Virus record (IMG/VR): IMGVR_UViG_3300044648_000338
Span: 1 to 43,174 of that record
Strand: one strand, 5' to 3'
DNA: 43,174 nt
Source of the DNA: a virus
Shown here: positions 14,637 through 20,826 of the stretch, piece by piece
Layout of the letters: each line of letters opens with the position of its first letter
How positions within the stretch are numbered: the first letter of the stretch is position 1
Position numbers and translations under genes: made by a program
The notes under the pieces: generated by a model
The model's database searches: none
The model's input: the letters and a program-made list of their open reading frames with translations, nothing else
What the model was told of the DNA's origin: nothing

Positions 14637-14978
14637 ATGGCACGCACTCTCATCGCAGCGACCGACACGACCCGCGCCGGCGTCGAGCCGACCATGACCG
14701 CCGTGGACGCCACCGCCGCGCCGGACGGCATGTACTTCACGTGGACGGCGACCGCGCGTCTGCTGGTGCGCACCACCGGCACGGCGACCATCGCCACCAT
14801 CGACATCCCCACGACCGTGGACGGGCAGGCGGTGACGGACCGGGCGGTCAGCGTCGCGGCGACCACGGCCGTCGGCGAGTTCGTCGGTCCGTTCGGTCCC
14901 GAGTACCGGCAGGCGGACGGCACGGTGCACGTGAACTTCTCGTCGGCGACCGGCGCGACCGTGGCCGTGATCGACTGA
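14637..14978 (+). CDS. Putative capsid decoration or head protein
   Basis: ATG at 14637. The 113-aa product is almost entirely beta: ARTLIAATDTTRAGVEPTMT, LLVRTTGTATIATIDIPTTV, VGEFVGPFGPEY and a final HVNFSSATGATVAVID. Similar small beta proteins lie next to the capsid gene in many actinophages and are taken as head decoration or head-surface proteins. Position just before the scaffold and capsid supports this. Confidence 0.55.
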   Translation: MARTLIAATDTTRAGVEPTMTAVDATAAPDGMYFTWTATARLLVRTTGTATIATIDIPTTVDGQAVTDRAVSVAATTAVGEFVGPFGPEYRQADGTVHVNFSSATGATVAVID

Positions 14979-15196
14979 TGGCGGCGCTGCACGTCCCGGA
15001 CCTGCCCAACGCGGTTCCCTTCGACGCCGTCACCCGCGCGCTCGCCGTGCTCGGCATCCCGATCGAGTCCGTGCGGTCCGTCGAACTGGGCACGCGAACC
15101 GTGAAGGTCACGCAGCTCATCAAGCAGAGCGGCACTGCCCACGCGGTCACCACGGAGATTCCCGTCCGGCACGACGCCGAGCCGACCGCCGGGTGA
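14978..15196 (+). CDS. Small hypothetical head-region protein
   Basis: ATG at 14978 overlaps the previous TGA as TGATG. The 72-aa product is an alpha-beta protein (NAVPFDAVTRALAVLGIPIE...SVELGTRTVKVTQLIKQ). Unknown, but retained between head genes; its end holds late element L5. Confidence 0.55.
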   Translation: MAALHVPDLPNAVPFDAVTRALAVLGIPIESVRSVELGTRTVKVTQLIKQSGTAHAVTTEIPVRHDAEPTAG

Positions 15197-15219
15197 CACG
15201 CGCTGCGGACGCTGCCGGG
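15194..15219 (+). promoter_or_regulatory. Late element L5 before scaffold
   Basis: TGACAC with hexamer GACGCT (A15209, T15213); GTG at 15220, 26 nt away. Confidence 0.55.
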
Positions 15220-15909
15220 GTGACGACCCCCGCAGCGCCGCAGAGCGCCACCCCGCCCGCACCCACCACCGGCCCCGCCGACAGCCAGCCCGCCGCCACC
15301 CCGCCCGTCCCCGGACCGCCGCCGTCCGCACCCGCGCAGCAGCCCGCCAGCCAGCAGGCACCCGCCACCACCACGCCGCCCGCGGCCGACGCGGGCAAGA
15401 CGTTCACGCAGGCCGACCTCGACCGCATCATCAACGAGCGGCTCGACAAGCAGCAGACCGCGTTCCGCAAGCAGTTCGCGCAGGCCCTCGGCATCGAGGA
15501 CCCCAACGCCGCCCCCGACCCCGCCAAGGTCGTCGAGGAGTCGCAGCAGCGCGTCACCGCCGCCGAGCAGCGCGCCGACCTCGCCGACGCCCGCTCGCTG
15601 GCCGCGCTCGCCGGGGTGTCCAAGGACCACGTCGACCTGTTCCTCAAGCTCGTCGACCTCGGGCCGCTCAAGACCGTCGACCGCTCGGACAGCGCCGCCG
15701 TGTCGGCCACCATCAAGGCGCAGGTGGACGCCGCGCTCGCCGCCGCCCCGATGTTCAAGGGCTCGACGCTCCCGGCCGCCTCGGGCGGGGACCGGCAGGG
15801 CGTCGGCCAGCCGTCACTCGACGAGCAGATCGCCGCCGCGCAGAAGAACGGCGACCACGCCACCGCCATCGCGCTGAAGCGCCAGAAGCTCTACACGACC
15901 GGCGGGTGA
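15220..15909 (+). CDS. Scaffolding protein
   Basis: GTG at 15220, from the late element; an earlier start at 15193 would run through it. The 229-aa product is a Pro/Thr/Ala-rich N-terminus (residues 1-60), a helical middle (TFTQADLDRIINERLDKQQT, the DUF4355-like scaffold signature) and a basic C-terminal helix (LDEQIAAAQKNGDHATAIAL). It is immediately upstream of the major capsid gene, the usual place. It would guide capsid assembly and then leave or be cleaved. Confidence 0.8.
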   Translation: MTTPAAPQSATPPAPTTGPADSQPAATPPVPGPPPSAPAQQPASQQAPATTTPPAADAGKTFTQADLDRIINERLDKQQTAFRKQFAQALGIEDPNAAPDPAKVVEESQQRVTAAEQRADLADARSLAALAGVSKDHVDLFLKLVDLGPLKTVDRSDSAAVSATIKAQVDAALAAAPMFKGSTLPAASGGDRQGVGQPSLDEQIAAAQKNGDHATAIALKRQKLYTTGG

Positions 15910-15932
15910 CACACCCCGCGCACTCTGGCCGC
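15907..15932 (+). promoter_or_regulatory. Late element L6 in the capsid leader
   Basis: TGACAC with hexamer CACTCT (A15922, T15926). Unlike the other copies no start codon follows at 26-27 nt; the capsid ATG is at 16029 behind a normal GAGGAGAA site. A transcript starting near 15933 would have a leader of about 96 nt. This argues for a transcriptional rather than purely translational role. Confidence 0.5.
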
Positions 15933-16028
15933 GAACGCAGGTAACCCGCTCGGACCACTGCACCGGGCACACGGAGGTAGCCGGCTCGAACTCCGCGAGC
16001 ACCAGCCCCACGCACGAGGAGAACCATC

Positions 16029-17231
16029 ATGGCCGGCATCACCGGTCTGGGCACGACCTTCAACCTGCCCAACTACACGGGCGAACTGATCGCCATCAGC
16101 CCCGAGGACACGCCGCTGCTGTCGTCGATCGGCGGCCTGACCGGCGGCGGCCAGACCACCGCGGTCGAGTTCGAGTGGCAGACCTACGACCTGGGCGACC
16201 CGGGTCAGGACGTCGCGCTCGAAGGCGCGGACGCGCCGACCTCCGAGGAGCGGGTCCGCGCGAACGTCAAGAACGTCGTGCAGATCCACCACAAGGCCGT
16301 CTCGGTGTCGTACACCAAGCAGGCCGCGACCGGCAACCTGGCGTCGCCGCAGTCCGCGCCGTTCAACCACCCCGGTGGCGGCTCGAACCCGGTGGCGAAC
16401 GAGCAGAACTGGCAGGTCGTGCAGGCGCTCAAGGGCGTCGCGCTCGACGTCAACTGGTCGTTCTGGAACGGCCAGTACCAGCTGCCGACCACGAACGCGA
16501 CGGCGCGGCAGACCCGCGGCTTGCTGGCGGCGATCACCACGAACCGGATCGCGAAGGCGACCACCGTGACCGGCGCGACGTCGGCGACGGACACGGTGAC
16601 CTCGACGGCGCACGGCCTCGCGAACGACGACAAGATCGTGTTCCGGGCGACTGGCGCGGCGACGAACATCGTGGCGGGCCGCGTCTACTACGTGCGCGAC
16701 GTCGCCACCAACACGTTCAAGGTCGCGACCTCGCTGGGCGGCACCGCGCTCACCCTGGGCACGGCGACCGGCCTGTCCTACCTGGAGCCGTGGACGACCA
16801 CGCTCACCACGGACCACGTCGGCGACATCGTGCAGATGTGCTACGACAACGGCGGCATGTCCGAGCAGTTCACGGCGACCCTGGCGTGCAACAGCATCCA
16901 GAAGCGGGCGCTGACCAAGGCGTACGCGGACGCCTACGGCAAGTTCCAGGAGACGTCGCGCACGGTCGGCGGCGTGAACCTGACGACGATCCAGACCGAC
17001 TTCGGCGTCCTGAACATCATGCTGGACCGGCACCTGCCGCAGGACATGATCGTGCCGGTGTCGCTGGAGCAGCTGATGCCGGTGTTCCTGGAGATCCCCG
17101 GCAAGGGCGTGTTCTTCGAGGAGCCGCTGGCCAAGACGGGCGCCTCCGAGCGCTCGCAGATCTACGGCGAGATCGGCCTGAAGTACGGCAACGAGCGCGC
17201 CCACGGCGTGCTCGAAGGCCTGAAGGTCTGA
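16029..17231 (+). CDS. Major capsid protein (SU10/HK97-fold) with inserted beta domain
   Basis: ATG at 16029 behind GAGGAGAACCATC. The 400-aa product begins GITGLGTTFNLPNYTGELIA and contains EDTPLLSSIGGL, VEFEWQTYDL and HHKAVSVSYTKQA, the pattern of SU10-like (DUF5309) capsid proteins of the HK97 fold. From about residue 178 to 245 a different domain is visible: STAHGLANDDKIVFRATG, RVYYVRDVATNTFKVAT, TALTLGTATG. That domain occurs mostly in tail and fibre proteins and is probably a surface insertion. After it the capsid fold continues to the end with LIPVSLEQ-like and RAHGVLEGLKV elements. Confidence 0.85.
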   Translation: MAGITGLGTTFNLPNYTGELIAISPEDTPLLSSIGGLTGGGQTTAVEFEWQTYDLGDPGQDVALEGADAPTSEERVRANVKNVVQIHHKAVSVSYTKQAATGNLASPQSAPFNHPGGGSNPVANEQNWQVVQALKGVALDVNWSFWNGQYQLPTTNATARQTRGLLAAITTNRIAKATTVTGATSATDTVTSTAHGLANDDKIVFRATGAATNIVAGRVYYVRDVATNTFKVATSLGGTALTLGTATGLSYLEPWTTTLTTDHVGDIVQMCYDNGGMSEQFTATLACNSIQKRALTKAYADAYGKFQETSRTVGGVNLTTIQTDFGVLNIMLDRHLPQDMIVPVSLEQLMPVFLEIPGKGVFFEEPLAKTGASERSQIYGEIGLKYGNERAHGVLEGLKV

Positions 17232-17236
17232 TCGCG

Positions 17237-17443
17237 GTGCCGACGTTCGAGCGGTTCAACGGCGAGCACCTGGCGGCGCGGGTCCGCACGCACGACAAGG
17301 CCGAGATCTCCGCTCACCGGCGGCTGGTCGAGGACGGCGTGGCGGGCTGGCGCGAGGTCGACGACCCGGACGCGAAGCCGAAGCGGCAGAGCACGGCGAA
17401 GGCCAAGGCCGAGGCCGAGGCCGAGCAGGCCGCGGGCGAGTGA
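17237..17443 (+). CDS. Small head-region protein
   Basis: GTG at 17237, 5 nt after the capsid stop. The 68-aa product has a folded N-terminus (PTFERFNGEHLAARVRTHDK), then a Lys/Ala/Glu-rich C-terminal helix. A gene of this kind follows the capsid in several actinophages. Function unknown. Confidence 0.6.
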   Translation: MPTFERFNGEHLAARVRTHDKAEISAHRRLVEDGVAGWREVDDPDAKPKRQSTAKAKAEAEAEQAAGE

Positions 17444-17447
17444 GACC

Positions 17448-17511
17448 GGTGCCCGGCGGGCGTGAGGGTCGCGCCGTCTGCGGGGAAGGTGGGCCACCCC
17501 CGCCGGGCACC
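17448..17511 (+). terminator. Long-range hairpin, terminator or processing signal
   Basis: GGTGCCCGGCGGG (17448-17460) pairs perfectly over 13 bp with 17499-17511, enclosing a 38-nt loop. It fills most of the 98-nt non-coding gap after the capsid unit. A terminator or RNA-processing site after the highly expressed capsid gene is likely. Confidence 0.45.
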
Positions 17512-17541
17512 ACCTAGCATGAGGATCGTGGAGGACTGCTG

Positions 17542-17745
17542 ATGCCGTGGCTGGGGCCGTACCCGGACGCGCCGGACACCCACAAGCTGTGGGCCGACGA
17601 GGGCAGCACGCTGGCGGCGGCACTGCGGGCGTCGGGGTTCAAGGTCGTTCAGGCCGCGCCTGGCAGCGGCGAGCAGGACTCCCCGGTCCTCCTAACCGAC
17701 CTCCTAACCCAGGAGGAAACCGAGGAAGACGATGACGCTCCCTAG
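17542..17745 (+). CDS. Small acidic head-tail region protein
   Basis: ATG at 17542 behind GTGGAGGACTGCTG. The 67-aa product begins MPWLGPYPDAPDTHKLW and ends in a strongly acidic tail (QEETEEDDDAP). Unknown; it overlaps the next gene by 14 nt. Confidence 0.55.
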   Translation: MPWLGPYPDAPDTHKLWADEGSTLAAALRASGFKVVQAAPGSGEQDSPVLLTDLLTQEETEEDDDAP

Positions 17746-18109
17746 CTGGTTCACCAACCTCACCGTCGGCGGCATCGTCGGCTGGACGCTGGGTGTCGTG
17801 GTGGTGGTCGCCCTGTTCGCGAAGGTGTGGCGGGCGGTGCGGCCGGTGTGGAAGGGCATCAGGGACTTCCTGGAAGACTGGCGCGGCGAACCCGAGCGGG
17901 ATGGGGTGCCGGGCCGCGAAGGCGTGATGAAGCGGCTGCACACCATCGAGGTGGACAGCGCCGAGGCGCGGGCGAAGCTGGACGAGCAGGGCGAGAAGCT
18001 GGACGCGATCGACCACGAGCTGCACCCGAACTCGGGCAAGTCCCTGCGGGACGAGATCGACAGCATCAGCGGCCAGCTCGCGCAGCACATCGCCCAGCAG
18101 CAGGGGTGA
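17732..18109 (+). CDS. DUF2746-like membrane protein
   Basis: ATG at 17732 behind AGGAGGAAACCGAGG. The 125-aa product has one N-terminal transmembrane segment (VGGIVGWTLGVVVVVALFAK, about residues 12-31), then a helical region with KLDAIDHELHPNSGKSLRDE. The 'HPNSGKSLRD' stretch is the hallmark of the actinophage DUF2746 family, small anchored coiled-coil proteins that sit near lysis genes. It precedes the fibre/endolysin/holin cassette, so a lysis-related role is likely. Confidence 0.65.
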   Translation: MTLPSWFTNLTVGGIVGWTLGVVVVVALFAKVWRAVRPVWKGIRDFLEDWRGEPERDGVPGREGVMKRLHTIEVDSAEARAKLDEQGEKLDAIDHELHPNSGKSLRDEIDSISGQLAQHIAQQQG

Positions 18110-18133
18110 CACCCCGGCCTGATGGTCGGGGGT
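18107..18133 (+). promoter_or_regulatory. Late element L7
   Basis: TGACAC with hexamer GATGGT (A18122, T18126). The GTG at 18134 lies 27 nt away, whereas the ATG at 18122 lies inside the hexamer. Confidence 0.55.
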
Positions 18134-19027
18134 GTGGCGGACACCTATTTCCCGTTCTTCGGCGGCTCCAACAATGTGACCACCGACGGCTGGTCGCAGA
18201 TGATCGGCCCGCTGGGGCCGGACGGGGTGATCGCCGAATCCCCGGCCGTGACGCTGTCGAGCGGGTTGAACTTCGTCATCCCGGACACGTTCGAGGCGCG
18301 CTGCAAGGGGTTCCACTACCGGTCGGCCGGGTCCACCACGAAGGCGGGCGAGGAGAACACCAACAGCCTGCCGCGGCGTGACCGACTGGTGTTGCGGCTG
18401 GATCGCACGGCCAAGAGCCTCGTGCCGGTGGTCAAGAAGGGCACCCCGTCGTCCGGCACGCCGCCGCTGCCGGGGCTGACGCAGACACCGACGGGCATCT
18501 ACGAGATCCCGCTGTACCACGCCACCTGTCCCGGCAACGGCTCGGCGCAGAACTACAGCAACCTCACCGCCGAGTACTCGGCGGTCAGCGGCGCGCGCGG
18601 CCGGCACGCCTGGCAGGGCACGTACCTCGTGGGCGCGGCCGACCAGCGACTCACCGGCATCGCCGCGCTGGACGGATACGGCGGCACCATCGCGACGCTC
18701 GCCAGCGACCAGATCACCCTCAACCGACCCGGCCACTGGTCGCTGTCGCTGGTGGGCTACAGCAACAACCCGAGCGCGGGCGTGTCCGGGATCTGGATGT
18801 ACTGGCCCGGCGGCCCGTCCGCCTACGCGCAGCTGCGCGACGATCGGCCGCGGACCCCGGTGTCGGGGATGCCCGCGTCGGCGGACTTGTGGCAGACCCG
18901 GTCGTGGTCGGGGATCGTGACCCCGGCGCAGGCGGCGTTGCCGATCCAGCTGTGGGCGGCGTGGATGTCGCTGGGCACGTCGGCCACCTACCAACTGACG
19001 ATGTACGCCGACTACCTCGGTGGGTGA
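18134..19027 (+). CDS. Structural protein, probable tail fibre or minor tail protein
   Basis: GTG at 18134 is chosen over ATG at 18122 because the late element fixes the spacing. The 297-aa product is beta-rich and Gly/Ser/Thr-rich (WSQMIGPLGPDGVIAESPAV, TYLVGAADQRLTGIAALDGY, WSLSLVGYSNNPSAGVSGIW), typical of phage fibres or receptor-binding parts. It ends in TYQLTMYADYLGG. No known domain recognised. It opens the fibre/lysis cassette located between capsid and connectors. Confidence 0.6.
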   Translation: MADTYFPFFGGSNNVTTDGWSQMIGPLGPDGVIAESPAVTLSSGLNFVIPDTFEARCKGFHYRSAGSTTKAGEENTNSLPRRDRLVLRLDRTAKSLVPVVKKGTPSSGTPPLPGLTQTPTGIYEIPLYHATCPGNGSAQNYSNLTAEYSAVSGARGRHAWQGTYLVGAADQRLTGIAALDGYGGTIATLASDQITLNRPGHWSLSLVGYSNNPSAGVSGIWMYWPGGPSAYAQLRDDRPRTPVSGMPASADLWQTRSWSGIVTPAQAALPIQLWAAWMSLGTSATYQLTMYADYLGG

Positions 19028-19050
19028 CACGGCGGGCTGACGCTTCGGGC
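19025..19050 (+). promoter_or_regulatory. Late element L8 before endolysin
   Basis: TGACAC with hexamer GACGCT (A19040, T19044); ATG at 19051, 26 nt away. Confidence 0.55.
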
Positions 19051-19806
19051 ATGGCCGCATGGCGGGTAGCCCGCTCTCTCGACACGCTGCTCGGGCAGCT
19101 CAACGCGATAGCGCCCCGGCGGAACAAGGCCGCAGACGGCGCGATCGGTGACGTCGCACACCAGGCGCAGGGCAGTGCCAGCGACCACAACCCGTGGTAC
19201 GGCCCCGGCGTCGTCACGGCGCGCGACTTCACCCACGACCCCGCCGGCGGGCTGGACTGCGACAAGCTGGCCGCCGCGCTCGCACAGGCCCGTGACCCGC
19301 GCCTGAAGTACATGATCTGGCAGGGCCGGATCATGGACTCCCGCGCCCAGTTCCGGCCGTGGACGTGGCAGCCGTCGTCCGGGCACTACCACCACCTGCA
19401 CCTGTCGGTGATGCCGAACGCGTCGGCCGACGACACCCGCCCGTGGACGCTCCCCGGGCTGATCGCACCACCGGAGGACGACGTGCTGACCGAGCAGGAC
19501 CTAATCAAGTTCTTCTACCACTTCCCGATCCGGGGGAAGCTGAACGTCTCGCAGCTGCTGCACGCCATCGACGACAACGCGGGCGCGGCGAACGCGCGCA
19601 CCGTCGTCCTGGAGAAGCGGTTCGACGCGCTCGTCACCGCCCTCGGGGGCGGCCGGGTGCCGACCGCGCAGGAGATCGCGGCCGAGCTGCTGCCCGCGGT
19701 GGAGGACATCGCCGAGCGGGTCGCGCAGGCAGACAACGTGCAGCAGGCGGCCGAGGTCGTGCGACAGCTGGGCCGGGTGCTCGACGGCGCGGGCAAGGAG
19801 GGCTGA
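19051..19806 (+). CDS. Endolysin, M15-type peptidase (D-Ala-D-Ala / L-Ala-D-Glu family)
   Basis: ATG at 19051 (ATG 19060 also in frame). The 251-aa product carries the VanY/M15-like zinc peptidase motif: SASDHNPWYGPGVVTARDF with His46 and Asp59 as ligands, and GHYHHLHLSV (about 111-120) supplying the last His and the catalytic base. It would cut peptidoglycan stem peptides. The C-terminal 100 residues (LTEQDLIKFFYHFPIRGKL onward, helical, charged) may be a binding or regulatory region. The holin follows by 3 nt, forming a lysis pair. Confidence 0.8.
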   Translation: MAAWRVARSLDTLLGQLNAIAPRRNKAADGAIGDVAHQAQGSASDHNPWYGPGVVTARDFTHDPAGGLDCDKLAAALAQARDPRLKYMIWQGRIMDSRAQFRPWTWQPSSGHYHHLHLSVMPNASADDTRPWTLPGLIAPPEDDVLTEQDLIKFFYHFPIRGKLNVSQLLHAIDDNAGAANARTVVLEKRFDALVTALGGGRVPTAQEIAAELLPAVEDIAERVAQADNVQQAAEVVRQLGRVLDGAGKEG

Positions 19807-19809
19807 GCG

Positions 19810-20013
19810 ATGGCGAACCGCGACATGAGCTGGGCTCCGTCGGACAAGGTCAAGGCGGGGTCGCTGGGCGGCGCGTCGACGCTGGTCGTGCTGTGGCTGC
19901 TGGCCACCTACGCGCACGTGGAGATGCCGCCGGTGGTGGAGGGCGCGCTGGGCGTGCTGGTCACGGCCGGGTTGGCGTACTTCGTGCCGAACCGCGCGCC
20001 GAAGGAGGACTGA
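19810..20013 (+). CDS. Holin candidate
   Basis: ATG at 19810 behind GAGGGCTGAGCG. The 67-aa protein has two hydrophobic segments (about 24-34 and 45-60: STLVVLWLLATYAH and ALGVLVTAGLAYFV) separated by a short acidic turn, and a charged C-terminus (PNRAPKED): a class II holin layout. Directly after the endolysin. Confidence 0.7.
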   Translation: MANRDMSWAPSDKVKAGSLGGASTLVVLWLLATYAHVEMPPVVEGALGVLVTAGLAYFVPNRAPKED

Positions 20014-20016
20014 CCG

Positions 20017-20826
20017 GTGGCGTTGCCCGTCGCTGTCGACCTGGTCACGGTCACCGCGCAGCACTTCTTCCCCGACGCGGCCGTGCCGACCGGCACGATC
20101 ACGTTCCGGCCGTCCGGTGACCCGTGGCTGGTGGTCGACGCGGCGGGCGCGGTCATCGTCCCGAAGACCGTCACGTGCACGCTGGACGAACAGGGCCGCC
20201 TGGTCGGCCCGGCGGGCGCGGTCGGCGACGACTCGCACGGCGTCAAGCTGCCCGCGACCGACGACAGCGACCTCGCGCCGAACGGGTTCGTGTACGACGT
20301 GACCGCCACGATCGGCGGGCTCGCGGCGCGCACCTGGTCGATCAGCCTGGCGCTGGCCGATCCCGAGGTGAACCTGTACTCGCTGGCCCCGGTCACCCCG
20401 GTCGAGGGCGGCGGCACCCCGGTCGTCACCTCGGTCAACGGGATCACCCCGGACTCGACGGGCGCGCTCACCCTGCCCGCGACGAGCGTGCCGGGCGCGC
20501 TGGTGTACGAGGCCCCGGTGACGCTGACGGACGCGGCCACGATCGCCACCGACGCCGCGCTGTCGAACACGTTCCGGGTGACGCTGGGCGGCAACCGGAC
20601 GCTCGGCAACCCGACCAACCCCACCGACGGGCAGCTCGTGCGCTGGGAGATCACGCAGGACGCCACCGGCGGACGCACGCTCACGCCGGACAGCAAGTTC
20701 GCGTTCGGCAGCGACCTGACGGCCATCGCGCTGTCCAGCGCGGCGGGCAAGGTCGACATCCTCGGCGCGGTCTACCACCAGGCGTCCGACAAGTGGCGGG
20801 TCATCGCGCTCGCGAAGGGGTTCTAG
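20017..20826 (+). CDS. Tail fibre-like protein
   Basis: GTG at 20017 behind GAAGGAGG. The 269-aa product has a beta-rich N-terminal domain (LVTVTAQHFFPDAAVPTGTI), a linker VVTSVNGITPDSTGALTLPA, and a C-terminal part (FRVTLGGNRTLGNPTNPTDG, WEITQDATGGRTLTPDSKFA) found in many phage fibre and minor tail proteins. Likely part of the adsorption apparatus. It ends in TAG adjacent to the next GTG. Confidence 0.7.
   Translation: MALPVAVDLVTVTAQHFFPDAAVPTGTITFRPSGDPWLVVDAAGAVIVPKTVTCTLDEQGRLVGPAGAVGDDSHGVKLPATDDSDLAPNGFVYDVTATIGGLAARTWSISLALADPEVNLYSLAPVTPVEGGGTPVVTSVNGITPDSTGALTLPATSVPGALVYEAPVTLTDAATIATDAALSNTFRVTLGGNRTLGNPTNPTDGQLVRWEITQDATGGRTLTPDSKFAFGSDLTAIALSSAAGKVDILGAVYHQASDKWRVIALAKGF

Noticed and set aside
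18122-18124. ATG start for the structural protein at 18134
   Set aside because: It lies inside the late element's A-N3-T part; the other copies place starts 26-27 nt from TGACA, giving GTG at 18134.
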